Source: Paraburkholderia sejongensis
Lineage (GTDB): Bacteria > Pseudomonadota > Gammaproteobacteria > Burkholderiales > Burkholderiaceae
Length of the DNA stretch: 64,000 nt
NCBI RefSeq assembly: GCF_020880815.1
Contig: NZ_JAJITD010000001.1
Coordinates: 62,001-126,000, forward strand
Reading direction: 5' to 3'
Shown here one piece after another: positions 1-8,826 of this stretch. A model generated the notes under the pieces. The model had not been told where the DNA came from, searched no databases, and saw nothing but the letters and a program-made list of their open reading frames with translations. The position numbers and the translations under genes are program-made. How positions within the stretch are numbered: the first letter of the stretch is position 1; every line of letters begins with the position of its first letter.

Positions 1-380
1 CGACGTTCCACGGCCGGCACGATATCGTCGGTTTCATGACGCAGTATGCCGATGCGGTGGTTTCGCACCAGTGGCAGAACGATCAGAACTACAGTTATCT
101 GGACGCGTTGTACGGTGACTATCCGCTGATCCACAATTCGCCGTGGCTGCGCGAGGCGGGCTACTACTATCCGCAGTTCGATGCGCGCCAGGGCGCCGCG
201 CAACTGCTACGGGCGGCGGCGGAACACGACGGCAATCTCGATGAATACCGTGCCCGCGCGCAACGTGTATTTCAAGCGGTCGATCCGTTCAACCCGAGCA
301 ATCTCGACGGCTATGCCGCGAGGTTGCTGCATCTGTGCCGCGACGCGAACTTCGCGAAGGCAGCGGGGAGCCGGGTATGA
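1..380 (+). CDS. DUF2827 family protein, C-terminal part (5' end outside window)
   Basis: The reading frame is already open at base 3, so the gene starts left of the window and only about 125 C-terminal residues are visible. They carry the same block as the two following genes: VVSHQWQNDQNYSYLDAL, then GDYPLIHNS, then a GYYYPQFD stretch. That block (Asn/Tyr, acidic residue, small aromatic, G-Y-P-L-x-H-N-S) resembles the nucleotide-sugar-binding end of GT-B glycosyltransferases, so a glycosyltransferase-like role is inferred; DUF2827 has no function I can name. Its TGA overlaps the ATG of the next gene (ATGA), indicating co-translation. Confidence 0.85.
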   Translation, partial: TFHGRHDIVGFMTQYADAVVSHQWQNDQNYSYLDALYGDYPLIHNSPWLREAGYYYPQFDARQGAAQLLRAAAEHDGNLDEYRARAQRVFQAVDPFNPSNLDGYAARLLHLCRDANFAKAAGSRV

Positions 381-1537
381 GCGTCGAAAAAAAACCCGTG
401 TGCCGTCCCCGCAGATTGCGCGTCGGGGTGTCGATATACGTCCGCAAGGGCCAGCAATCGCTATGGGAAAACGGGATTTACCAGAACTGCGTTTTCCTCG
501 TGATGCTGTTGATGCGCTCGCCATTGGTCGGCGCGACTTTTCTGGTCGCGGGCGGCGGTGACGGCGAACCGGCCGATGCGCAGAACTTTCTGGCCGATTC
601 CCCGGTGCCGATCATCGATATGAACGAAGCCGCCACGGCGCTCGATGTGATGATCGAAATGAGCGCCCAGCTCAACCGGGAATGGGTGATCGCATTTCGC
701 GAGCGCGGCGGAAAAATCGTCTCGATGAGAGTCGGCAACGACTACGTGATCGATATCGAACGCATGATATTCGGCAAACCGCAAGCGCTGCTGATTACCC
801 GTGCGCCGTATCACGAGGTGTGGACGCTGGCGGAATACGAAAACACGTGCGTGCCGTACTTTCGCAGCACGTTCCGCTGTCCGGTGCGGGTGATGCCGCA
901 TCTGTGGAGTCCACTCGTGCTGCAACGCGAAGCGCAGCGGCTGCCCGAGGGCGTGAGCTTCGGCTATCGCCCCGGCCGCCGGCGCTGGCGTGTGGGCATT
1001 TTCGAGCCGAATATCTGCATGGTGAAGACGAGCTTTATCCCGCTGTTCACATGCGAGGCGGCGCACCGCGCCGATCCCGGCATGCTCGAACACGTGTGGG
1101 CCTTCAATACACTGGATCTGAAAGCGCATAGCGGCTTTAGCGAATTTGCCGGCAGCCTCGATCTCGTCAGGCACGGGCTGGCGTCGTACGAGGCGCGCTA
1201 TCCGTTCTGTCAGATCGTCGCCGCCAACGTCGACGTGGTGGTCAGCCACCAGTGGGAAAACGCGCAGAACTACGTCTACTACGAAGCGTTGTACGGTGGT
1301 TATCCGCTCGTTCACAACTCGCATCTGATCGGCGAGTGCGGATATCGTTATCACGAATTCGATTGCGAGGAGGGCGGCCGCGCGCTGCAGCGGGCCTTTG
1401 CGGAGCACGATCGCGAGTTCGACGCGTACCAGCGGACCGCGCGGACGTTTCTCGCGCGACTCGATCCGGAAAACGAGGCCAACATACGGATCTATTCCGA
1501 CGCGCTTGCCGCGCTGTATGAAGGTGAAAACGCATGA
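377..1537 (+). CDS. DUF2827 family protein, second tandem copy
   Basis: A 386-residue protein starting at ATG 377, which overlaps the stop of the upstream paralog; an earlier in-frame ATG at 335 lies inside the upstream gene and is less likely. The N-terminus (RLRVGVSIYVRKGQQSLWEN) matches that of the third copy in layout (hydrophobic strand, then S/T-LWxNGIxQN). The middle contains MRVGNDYVIDIERMIF and VMPHLWSPLVL, and the C-terminal third holds VVSHQWENAQNYVYYEAL and GGYPLVHNS. No signal peptide or membrane helix is evident, so the protein is probably cytoplasmic. The likely role is a GT-B-like glycosyltransferase in surface polysaccharide or protein glycosylation; this is inference from fold-like motifs only. 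Confidence 0.88.
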   Translation: MSVEKKPVCRPRRLRVGVSIYVRKGQQSLWENGIYQNCVFLVMLLMRSPLVGATFLVAGGGDGEPADAQNFLADSPVPIIDMNEAATALDVMIEMSAQLNREWVIAFRERGGKIVSMRVGNDYVIDIERMIFGKPQALLITRAPYHEVWTLAEYENTCVPYFRSTFRCPVRVMPHLWSPLVLQREAQRLPEGVSFGYRPGRRRWRVGIFEPNICMVKTSFIPLFTCEAAHRADPGMLEHVWAFNTLDLKAHSGFSEFAGSLDLVRHGLASYEARYPFCQIVAANVDVVVSHQWENAQNYVYYEALYGGYPLVHNSHLIGECGYRYHEFDCEEGGRALQRAFAEHDREFDAYQRTARTFLARLDPENEANIRIYSDALAALYEGENA

Positions 1538-1568
1538 TGTATTCAACCATTGCCGCGGCGAGGTGCGT

Positions 1569-2696
1569 ATGAGCGGACTGCGCATCGGCATTACCATCGG
1601 TCTGCATCACGAGGCCGAAACGCTGTGGAATAACGGCATCAAGCAGAACGCTGCTTTTCTTGCCGAAGCGTTGCGGCATTGTCCGCAGGTGGCCGGCGTC
1701 GTGCTGGTCAACACGACGCAGGTTCCCATCACGCCGGCGTTGCCGTGGGATCAGACGCGCTATCCGACCCAGACCTTCGATGCCGCCAAAGATAACGTCG
1801 ATGTGCTGATCGAACTCGGTGGCCAGATCGACGCGCTGCAGACCGCTTATCTGAAGCATCGCGGCGTGCGACTCGTGTCGTACTGCTGCGGCTTCGAGTA
1901 CGTTCATGCGATGGAGTCGGTGTTGTTCAGCAAGCCGACGTGGGGCGCCAACCTGTTCGTCAACCAGCGCTATGACGATATCTGGATCATCCCGCAGGTC
2001 GAGAACATCAGCCGTTCGTATTTCGAGGTATTGCGCCGGCAAAGCGCTCGCGTGGTGCCATTCGTTTGGAGTCCCATATTTCTCGACGCACGTGTCGCGA
2101 ACCTGCCGAATGCCGGCGAGTACCAGCCGCGTGAGGGCGCGAAGCGCCTGAGCGTGATGGAACCGAATATCAATGTCGTCAAATTTTGTCTGTATCCCGC
2201 CTTCATTGCGGAACTGGCGTATCGCCAGCGGCCCGACCGTATCGCGATTCTCCAGGTGACCAATGCCGACGGGATCGCGAGAAACAGTGCTGAGTTCATC
2301 GCGCTGATGAATCAGCTCGATATCGTGCGCGACCAGAAGGCGGTGTTTCTGGGCCGTCACGAAACGCCGGCCTTTCTTGCGAGCAACACGGACATTGTCG
2401 TGTCGCATCAACTGGAAAACCCGCTTAACTATTTCTATCTCGAAGTCTGCTGGCAGGGCTACCCACTGGTGCACAACGCGCATCTTTGCGCGGAGCTGGG
2501 CTATTACTACAAGAACAATGAAGTGAACGAGGGCGCGCGCCGCCTGCTCGAAGCGATTGAAACACACGATGCACAGGCATCGCACTATCGCCAGCGGCAA
2601 CGCGCGCAAATAGCGCGTTATTTACCTGGCAATTCGCAACTCGTGGCAACGTACGACGCGCTGCTCAGCGAGCTGATGGCGCGACCCGTTCGCTAG
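1569..2696 (+). CDS. DUF2827 family protein, third tandem copy
   Basis: A 375-residue protein. ATG 1569 is chosen because GAGG lies five bases upstream (1560-1563) and the translated start (MSGLRIGITIGLHHEAETLW) aligns with the start of the second copy; an in-frame ATG at 1518 would overlap the upstream gene. It shares the family layout: NGIKQNAAFL near the N-terminus, VVPFVWSPIFL in the middle, then VVSHQLENPLNYFYLEV and GYPLVHNAH. The spacing of 31 bases from the previous stop suggests one operon of at least three genes. The copies are clearly diverged from each other, as expected for paralogs with different acceptor or donor specificities. A stem-loop follows the stop. Confidence 0.88.
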   Translation: MSGLRIGITIGLHHEAETLWNNGIKQNAAFLAEALRHCPQVAGVVLVNTTQVPITPALPWDQTRYPTQTFDAAKDNVDVLIELGGQIDALQTAYLKHRGVRLVSYCCGFEYVHAMESVLFSKPTWGANLFVNQRYDDIWIIPQVENISRSYFEVLRRQSARVVPFVWSPIFLDARVANLPNAGEYQPREGAKRLSVMEPNINVVKFCLYPAFIAELAYRQRPDRIAILQVTNADGIARNSAEFIALMNQLDIVRDQKAVFLGRHETPAFLASNTDIVVSHQLENPLNYFYLEVCWQGYPLVHNAHLCAELGYYYKNNEVNEGARRLLEAIETHDAQASHYRQRQRAQIARYLPGNSQLVATYDALLSELMARPVR

Positions 2697-2705
2697 GAAA
2701 ACAGC

Positions 2706-2736
2706 GACGAGCACGGCCGACGTGGCCGCGCTCGTC
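2706..2736 (+). terminator. Stem-loop after the DUF2827 cluster
   Basis: A 13-base inverted repeat with one mismatch (GACGAGCACGGCC / GGCCGCGCTCGTC) and a 5-base loop lies nine bases after the last DUF2827 stop. No T-run follows on the plus strand, so it is either a weak or Rho-assisted terminator or an mRNA-stabilising hairpin. Confidence 0.45.
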
Positions 2737-2967
2737 AAACCGACTTGAACGGGGGACGCCACAAAGCCGGACCTTTCTAGCTGATAAGAAACCTTGCATC
2801 GCGCACGGCCGGTTTCGTCGTGCGTTGAGTTGTACTTCCCCAAACCGCCATCTTCCCGTTTCCTGATTTGGGCTTAAAATCCAGGCGGCCGCCTGATGCC
2901 GACCCGGTGCCTGGATCACGTTGTCTTCGATGCACCGCCGTGCGACGTCGCGCTCGATCAATTAAAA

Positions 2968-2986
2968 AATCGCGGTGTACGCGATT
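2968..2986. promoter_or_regulatory. Inverted repeat upstream of the SDR gene (candidate operator)
   Basis: AATCGCG-GTGTA-CGCGATT is a perfect 7-bp inverted repeat with a 5-base spacer, ending 18 bases before the SDR start in an A/T-rich patch. Its placement suits a repressor site for the SDR gene. The cognate regulator is not identified here. Confidence 0.4.
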
Positions 2987-3004
2987 AATCAACACGGAAA
3001 GTCA

Positions 3005-3799
3005 ATGGCAACTTCTAGCGAAAAATCTTCTGGGCAAGCACGTTACGCGAACTATCCCAGCCTGGTGGACCGGGTCGTGCTCATCACGGGTGGCGCGAGC
3101 GGCATTGGCGCTTCGTTCGTCGAGCACTTCGTCGCGCAAGGCGCACGTGTCGGCTTTCTCGACATCGACTCGAACGCGGGAGCAGCGCTTGCCGAATCGC
3201 TCGGTAACGCGCGCCATAAACCACTCTTCGTCGCCTGCGACGTTACCGACATTGCCGCGTTGCACGCGGCCATCGCCGAAGTGCGGGCCGCATTCGGACC
3301 GATCGAGGTGCTCGTGAACAACGCGGCGAACGATCGCCGCCACGCGCTCGCCGACGTTACCCCCGAGTCGTTCGATGCGGGCGTTGCGGTCAACGTGCGG
3401 CATCAGTTGTTCGCAGTGCAGGCCGTGGTCGAAGATATGAAGGCCGCACGCGCGGGCTCGATCATTAATCTCGGCTCGCATTGCTGGATGCTCAAGAGCA
3501 CCCAGTTCCCGGTTTACGCGATGAGCAAGGCGGCTGTCCAGGGCCTGACGCGCGGGTTCGCCAAGGAACTCGGCGCGTATGGGATCCGCGTGAACACGCT
3601 GGTGCCGGGCTGGGTGTTGACCGACAAGCAGCGCAACCTGTGGCTCACCGACGAAGGCCGCGAAGAAATACGGCGCGGCCAGTGCATCGACGAGGAAATG
3701 GAGCCCGGCGATCTCGCGCGCATGGCGCTCTTCCTCGCGGCCGACGACAGCCGCATGATCACGTCGGAGGATGTGATGGTGACGGGTGGCTGGTCGTAA
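3005..3799 (+). CDS. SDR-family NAD(P)-dependent sugar dehydrogenase-like protein
   Basis: A 264-residue classical short-chain dehydrogenase. The start at ATG 3005 has GGAAAG just upstream; an earlier in-frame codon at 2975 sits inside an inverted repeat. Visible family features are the cofactor motif TGGASGIG (residues 29-36), the acidic residue pair after beta-2 (FLDID), NNAAND (106-110), Ser158, and the catalytic YAMSK (Tyr171, Lys175). The sequence NDRRHALADVT and the conserved NVRHQLF stretch resemble, from memory, XylB-type D-xylose 1-dehydrogenases of the Caulobacter xylose pathway, so oxidation of an aldose to a lactone is the best guess. No lactonase or sugar-acid dehydratase sits beside it, so the substrate is uncertain. 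Confidence 0.85.
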   Translation: MATSSEKSSGQARYANYPSLVDRVVLITGGASGIGASFVEHFVAQGARVGFLDIDSNAGAALAESLGNARHKPLFVACDVTDIAALHAAIAEVRAAFGPIEVLVNNAANDRRHALADVTPESFDAGVAVNVRHQLFAVQAVVEDMKAARAGSIINLGSHCWMLKSTQFPVYAMSKAAVQGLTRGFAKELGAYGIRVNTLVPGWVLTDKQRNLWLTDEGREEIRRGQCIDEEMEPGDLARMALFLAADDSRMITSEDVMVTGGWS

Positions 3800-3906
3800 G
3801 GCCGATTCTCGCCCGGCGGTTTCGTCCATTCGTTGATTCGCATGCATGCGTCGTCGCACGGCATTGCGGGCAGGAGGACGAGCGGTAGCGGCGTGGCAAT
3901 TGCCGA

Positions 3907-6900
3907 TTAACCGCCGCGCCGCGTGTTGCGCTGCTCGGCTTCGCGCAATTCCTTCAGATCCTGGCCGATGGCCAATGCGCGATGTTCTATTTCGTCATCC
4001 CAAGCTTCGCTGCCGCACAGAACGGCGTGTAATTCCTGGCAGCGTTGCAGAAGTTTCGACGGCCCCAGCATCGACAGGCCGCCGGAGACGCCGTGCAGCC
4101 ATCTGCGCAGCGTTGCGATGCTGCGTGCCGCGATGACGGTATCGAGTCCGGCGATGTCGAAAGCCGCCTGCTCGACAAACGCGGCCGAGTAGGCGGCCGG
4201 GACCGCCGGAAGCCTGGGCAGCGCCGCTTCCGTTGCGGCCGCGGCAGGGGCGGAAACGGTGCTGGCAACCGGGCCGGCCGCGCTATCGAGCACCCGTGTC
4301 AACACCGCCAGTGGAACGGGCTTGGTCAGATAGTCGGTAAATCCGCGTTGCCGGCCTTCGTTGATGTCGTCGGGATAAGCGCTCGCACTGACTGCATAGA
4401 TCGGCATGCTCATCGCTCTCGCGCGAATCGCGTCGAGCAGTTCGCAACCGCCCAGAACCGGCATGTCGATGTCGGTTAGTACGATGTCCACCGGCTTGTC
4501 CGTCTGCTGTCTGACCAGCAGGGACAGCGCTTCTTCGCCGTTCGCGGCTTCGATCACGTTGGCGCCCAAGGTAGTCAACTGATCGCGCAGCAAGCTTCGA
4601 TTGAGCAGATTGTCCTCCGCGATAAGTACAGTCAGTTTGCCGAAGTCTCGCCGCGACGACGGAACCTGCTCGCTCGGCCGCGTATCGGTTCTGCGTTGAT
4701 ACTCGGGCGCGAACATCTCGGTGGCCGACTTGATCCCCGACTGACTATATACAGAGATGTCCACGCCGCCGTCCTCGCGCGCGGCGGGCACGAGCGGGCC
4801 GTCCTGACTGAGCCAGACGATGTTGCGCGAGTTGCCCCACCACGCGAGCACATCCGCGCGATTGAACTCGTCGGTGGCGATCAGGTAATCGTGTTTGCGA
4901 TGGTCTACCGGCTGACGCAGGTCGGAAAAGACCGTGACGATCGATCTCTCAGGATCGTAGAGACTCGTGAGCCATTCCTGGTATTCGCTGGCAAGACAAA
5001 GAACGGCGGGTTCGGTAGCGGGCAAGGTCCACTCCGCGCCCGCCGTCGGACCGTCGCCTTTGCGCAAAGGCAGCTTGACGGCAACGCGGGTGCCCACGCC
5101 GACCGTACTATCCACCGTGATGGTCCCTTTCATCAGTTCGCAAAGCCGCTCGCAGATCGACAGGCCGAGACCCGTACCTCGCGCCTGCGCGAGACGGTTG
5201 CTATTGCCTTGCGTGAACGGTTGAAACAACTGCTTCTTCAGTTCTTCGGAAATGCCGATGCCGGAATCGGCAATATCGATTTGCAGCGCTTCGTCGGCCC
5301 ACCGCACCCGCATCACTATCTTGCCGGATTGCGTAAACTTGAAAGCGTTGCTCAGCAGGTTGTTGACGACCTGAGATATCCGCACGGGATCGAAGAACAA
5401 TTGCGAAGGGATCGCCCGGTCCAGCACCAGATAAAACTTGAGTCCCTGTTTGACGGCCAGATGCGCGTGCGAAAGCGCGATACGCTTCATCAGAGTCGTG
5501 ACCGATCCCCATTCCTCGTCGATCCGCAGTTCTCCGACATCAATCTTGGAAAAGTCCAGAACGTCGTTGACGACCTGAAGCAGGCCCATCGCCGACACCT
5601 GCATTGCCATCACGCGCGCCTCCTGTTCCGGCGCCAACGTGCCGAGCTTCAGCAACTCGATGTTGCCGACGAGAGAGGCGAGCGGCGTGCGAATCTCGTG
5701 GCTCATCGACGCAAAGAAGTTCACCTTCGCGCGCGCGACCGATTCGGTCGCCAGCTTGGCCTCACGCAGCACCTGTTCGGCCATCACGTGCTCGGTCGTG
5801 TCGGCGATCGCACAGAAAAAGATATCTTCGCGATTGAGCGTCGCCGGCGCAAAGGTAATTTTCAGATGTACGCTTTCTCCCTTCGTTCTTTCGAGCACGA
5901 ACGGAAACTGAAAAATCCTCGTACCTTCGGCGAGAGCGAAAGACTCCTTGTTGACGCCCTGGTTTTTGAATTTCTCGCTGAGCGCCGCGGGCAGTGTGTC
6001 CGAATTCTCGATCCCGAGCGTGGTTCGCGCGATCTGGTTCGCGAGCACGATGCTGGAGTCGTCCTTTTTGACGATGCACAAGCCCACCGGCGTCGCGTGG
6101 ACGAGCAGGTAGTTGAGCAGTTCGCTTTCGAGCGCTCGCGATGCTTGCGCGTAGGTGCGCGTCAAAAACCGGTAGTTCCAGTATCGAAACGTCGAAAGCA
6201 GAAGAACGACCAGCGCAGCCGTAACCGACAGCACCAGCAGCAGCTGATAACGCATCGTGACGATCTGTTGACGCAACGGCACGACGCGAATGACGTGACC
6301 GATGCCGAAAATGGTCGACGGACGCCGTAACGCCCAACCATAACCGGCGATCCAGTGAAACCTTCCGTCTGGAAGCGCGCGCGTCTGCGCGTCGATCGCG
6401 CGTGCCTGCGCATCGGGAATGTCGCCGATAACCACTACCGCGCCATCGCTCGTCACCCAGATGAAATTGGGAGACGATGGCAGGAACGATTTTCTGTTTT
6501 CGGCCTGCAAATCCACGCTGGTTAGCACCACGGCATAAATAGCGCCCCCGCTCGGAACGAGCGACGCTCCAACCGCGTGCGGCGGTTCTCCATCGTCGGC
6601 GCCGGGTATGCGCAGCCAGATAATCCGCTTTTCACGCGCCGCGAGAGCGGGGTCCAGGCCCAGCGCACGGTAGCGCCGAAGCACGAGATCGACGAGTTTG
6701 CGCGCGTCGTCAGGCGATTGGGGGCGCAGGGCCCGAGGCGTGCCGGTCGGCAGACCGAACTGATAGGCGACGCTGCCGTCGGTGAGAACGATTTCGATGG
6801 GAGGCGGGGGGCCCGACGCCGACAGCAATTGCACGGTCGCATCGCAACTTGCTTTGAGGACAGCCTGAGCTTGTGCGTCCGGGATGCTGGCTGTGCAGGT

Positions 6901-7221
6901 TTCGCCGGGGTGCATCGGCGTCTGCGGCAGCAGAACGCCGTTTGCCCGCAGCTCTATCACCAGACTGGCCGTCGTCAGTGCAATGTTGCGCTGTTGAAAA
7001 CGGTCGAAAAGAGATTGTCCAAGCGATTGGGTGATTCGCTCTTCCTGATTCAACGCGCTGGTCAACAACGCCGAGACGGTGACCGCAGCCCCGGCGAGTG
7101 CGCCAAGAATCAGCAGGATGATCACCATTGAAAACACATGGCGCTCGCGCTTCAGATTCCGCTCGAGCGAGTGACGCGCCTGCAATGCGGGGTCCCCGAT
7201 CAGATTCAGGGGCGCCGGCAT
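3907..7221 (-). CDS. RcsC-like hybrid sensor histidine kinase with C-terminal Hpt domain
   Basis: A 1104-residue inner-membrane kinase. The start is the ATG at 7221-7219, overlapping the stop of the response regulator (TGATG); the frame runs open further upstream but that part overlaps the regulator gene. Order of parts: membrane helix about 31-56; a periplasmic domain of about 265 residues; second helix about 323-345; a PAS-like segment (about 365-480); HisKA with His508 (SMSHEIRTPL); HATPase with NNLLSNAFKF, DSGIGIS and RGTGLGLS; a 100-residue alpha/beta stretch (about 735-835) in the position of the RcsC ABL domain; a receiver (865-980) with Asp917 (LTDIDMP) and Lys967; and an Hpt-like helix bundle with His1043 (LHGVSGGLSMLG). 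In the usual Hpt motif a Lys follows three residues after His; here it is Ser, while the Gly is kept. The layout predicts a His-Asp-His-Asp relay to the neighbouring regulator. Confidence 0.9.
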   Translation of the reverse strand: MPAPLNLIGDPALQARHSLERNLKRERHVFSMVIILLILGALAGAAVTVSALLTSALNQEERITQSLGQSLFDRFQQRNIALTTASLVIELRANGVLLPQTPMHPGETCTASIPDAQAQAVLKASCDATVQLLSASGPPPPIEIVLTDGSVAYQFGLPTGTPRALRPQSPDDARKLVDLVLRRYRALGLDPALAAREKRIIWLRIPGADDGEPPHAVGASLVPSGGAIYAVVLTSVDLQAENRKSFLPSSPNFIWVTSDGAVVVIGDIPDAQARAIDAQTRALPDGRFHWIAGYGWALRRPSTIFGIGHVIRVVPLRQQIVTMRYQLLLVLSVTAALVVLLLSTFRYWNYRFLTRTYAQASRALESELLNYLLVHATPVGLCIVKKDDSSIVLANQIARTTLGIENSDTLPAALSEKFKNQGVNKESFALAEGTRIFQFPFVLERTKGESVHLKITFAPATLNREDIFFCAIADTTEHVMAEQVLREAKLATESVARAKVNFFASMSHEIRTPLASLVGNIELLKLGTLAPEQEARVMAMQVSAMGLLQVVNDVLDFSKIDVGELRIDEEWGSVTTLMKRIALSHAHLAVKQGLKFYLVLDRAIPSQLFFDPVRISQVVNNLLSNAFKFTQSGKIVMRVRWADEALQIDIADSGIGISEELKKQLFQPFTQGNSNRLAQARGTGLGLSICERLCELMKGTITVDSTVGVGTRVAVKLPLRKGDGPTAGAEWTLPATEPAVLCLASEYQEWLTSLYDPERSIVTVFSDLRQPVDHRKHDYLIATDEFNRADVLAWWGNSRNIVWLSQDGPLVPAAREDGGVDISVYSQSGIKSATEMFAPEYQRRTDTRPSEQVPSSRRDFGKLTVLIAEDNLLNRSLLRDQLTTLGANVIEAANGEEALSLLVRQQTDKPVDIVLTDIDMPVLGGCELLDAIRARAMSMPIYAVSASAYPDDINEGRQRGFTDYLTKPVPLAVLTRVLDSAAGPVASTVSAPAAAATEAALPRLPAVPAAYSAAFVEQAAFDIAGLDTVIAARSIATLRRWLHGVSGGLSMLGPSKLLQRCQELHAVLCGSEAWDDEIEHRALAIGQDLKELREAEQRNTRRGG

Positions 7222-7883
7222 CAGATCAGTCCCTGCTCTTGCGCGTATTTGACGAGATTGGCGTTGGTGTCTATGTGGAGTTTGCGCATCGCCGAACTCT
7301 TTTGCGTTGCCACCGTGGTAACCGAACGGTGCAGTTGCCCGGCGATCTCGGTCACGGACCATCCGAGAGCGAACAGACGGACCACTTCCAGCTCCCTCGG
7401 CGAGAGATCGCGGGCATCGCGAAACTCTTCCTCGGTGTTGCCTCGCTCGGCCAGGTGGCCGCTTAAACCCGGCGACAGAAAGGTCCGTGTTTCTTTCGAT
7501 AGCGCCTTGATGCAGGCCTGTTCGAGCACGTCGAGGTTTTCGCCTTTGCCGACGATGCCTGCCACGCCAAGCTGACATAGCTGCTGCAAGATGCCGCCGT
7601 TCGTCAGCGACGTGAAGATGACGATCGGGATCGCGGGAAAGCGGCGCCGCAGCTGCATGACAAGACGGAGCCCGTCTTCGTCGGCGCCGAACGCCTGCAT
7701 CGTGAAGTCGGTGACGATCAGGCCGCATGCCACCGTCGTCAGCATTTTCAGAAGTTCGGACCCCGATCTCGCGGCGCCGACGACCTCGAAAACAGGATTT
7801 GCGCTGAGTGTCTGGGTGAGCGCCACACGGATAACCGCGTGGTCGTCGGCCACCACTACCTGAATTCGGGACATAGGTTCCAT
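7221..7883 (-). CDS. RcsB/NarL-type response regulator
   Basis: A 220-residue regulator with a receiver domain (VVVADDHAVIR; phospho-acceptor Asp59 in LIVTDFTM) and a LuxR-type HTH (LSPRELEVVRLFALGWSVTE, then QLHRSVTTVATQKSSAMRKL). The HTH recognition segment and the short insertion after the phospho-Asp are close to those of RcsB and EvgA. It is the first gene of a two-gene minus-strand operon and overlaps the kinase start, which supports a cognate pair. An alternative start lies three codons in. Targets cannot be read from this window; RcsB-like systems typically control envelope, capsule and motility genes. Confidence 0.92.
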   Translation of the reverse strand: MEPMSRIQVVVADDHAVIRVALTQTLSANPVFEVVGAARSGSELLKMLTTVACGLIVTDFTMQAFGADEDGLRLVMQLRRRFPAIPIVIFTSLTNGGILQQLCQLGVAGIVGKGENLDVLEQACIKALSKETRTFLSPGLSGHLAERGNTEEEFRDARDLSPRELEVVRLFALGWSVTEIAGQLHRSVTTVATQKSSAMRKLHIDTNANLVKYAQEQGLI

Positions 7884-8437
7884 AGACGCCAGCTGGTTTA
7901 TTTGGAACTGCGAACAATCTTATTCCACCGGAGCAGCTTTTGCAGCGGAAAACGGTGGGCGCTGTTTCAACGCCGCGCAACCGCCGCGCGCCGAGCCATT
8001 GCGCGGGCGCGGAAATACCCCCGCGGCGCACTTAAACGCACTGTGCAACCGATTTCAACCTCGCGCTGTTGAAATGGCACGGTACTATTTACTTGTCAGA
8101 CTTTATGGTTTTTTAAAGCGGACTGTAAGCCGGTGGGGCTTTCTTTCAGTCATTTTGCCTCACCGGATTCTTTTCGCAAGCAATGATTAAGAAAATTCGC
8201 GAGTACGCGCATTTTCGAATCCATTCTATAGGTGCCCGCGATAGAGGGGTCTATATTTTCTCCCCCGCAGCGGACAGTCGACGGGTTTCCCAATCTTCGA
8301 GGCCGCCGCGCGGCCGCAACGAGCGGCGGCGCCGGCGGCGCCCTTTGGAGCAGGCTCACCCATCTGCGCCGATGCGGCGAAAACAGCGGGGCATAACCGG
8401 TAAAGCGCTTTTTGGCGCGGGTTCTGGAGATTTCGTA
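7884..8437. other. Divergent intergenic region, no gene supported
   Basis: About 550 bases between the regulator start and a small membrane-protein gene. It holds an A/T-richer stretch (about 8080-8260) against a GC-rich background, where promoters for both sides would be expected. Short open frames here lack ribosome binding sites and look random. No convincing terminator or riboswitch was seen. Confidence 0.5.
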
Positions 8438-8716
8438 ATGGAAGACTGTGCTGGCTTTTCAGACAACGCGCGCAAGAACTGGGTATTTGTTGTTTGTGAC
8501 TGGCTAGTCAATTTCATCCTGCCGCTGCTGTCATTGTTCTTTGTGATGTTTTGCTACATCCTGTTCCGCCTCTGGTTTTGCCCGAAACTCAGCTGGTGGC
8601 TGGTTGCCATGAACGTTTTTTTGATCGCGTGTATGGGAGCGGTGGCAGTGATGTTTGCCATTGGCTCTCGAGAGATCGGTCTGAAAGTGAAATCGTCGCA
8701 CCAATCGAAACAATAG
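8438..8716 (+). CDS. Small two-helix membrane protein, function unknown
   Basis: The frame is open from 8183 but the first 85 residues are low-complexity Arg-rich and non-protein-like. ATG 8438 has GGAG eight bases upstream and gives a sensible 92-residue protein with two hydrophobic spans (around FVVCDWLVNFILPLLSLFFV and WWLVAMNVFLIACMGAVAVM) and a basic, soluble tail. I do not recognise the family. It lies just downstream of the divergent kinase/regulator promoter region, but nothing ties it functionally to that system. Confidence 0.6.
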   Translation: MEDCAGFSDNARKNWVFVVCDWLVNFILPLLSLFFVMFCYILFRLWFCPKLSWWLVAMNVFLIACMGAVAVMFAIGSREIGLKVKSSHQSKQ

Positions 8717-8826
8717 CGGCGCAGTCGCTGGATAAAGATTAAATTCGGTTAGGCCCCCTTCGAGCGGGGCGGCCATTCGTGGTCGCCGTGCGGTAACAAT
8801 TTTTGTTTTGTGTGATTGGATTGGCG

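Noticed and set aside
4696..6330. A 544-codon plus-strand frame opposite the hybrid kinase
   Set aside because: No recognisable domain; the minus strand carries HisKA, HATPase, receiver and Hpt motifs in order.
7222..8031. N-terminal extension of the hybrid kinase by 270 residues
   Set aside because: This part overlaps the whole response-regulator gene in another frame and is not protein-like; the ATG overlapping the regulator stop is a better start.
8183..8437. N-terminal extension of the small membrane protein
   Set aside because: Arg-rich, low-complexity translation; a good ribosome binding site precedes the internal ATG at 8438.
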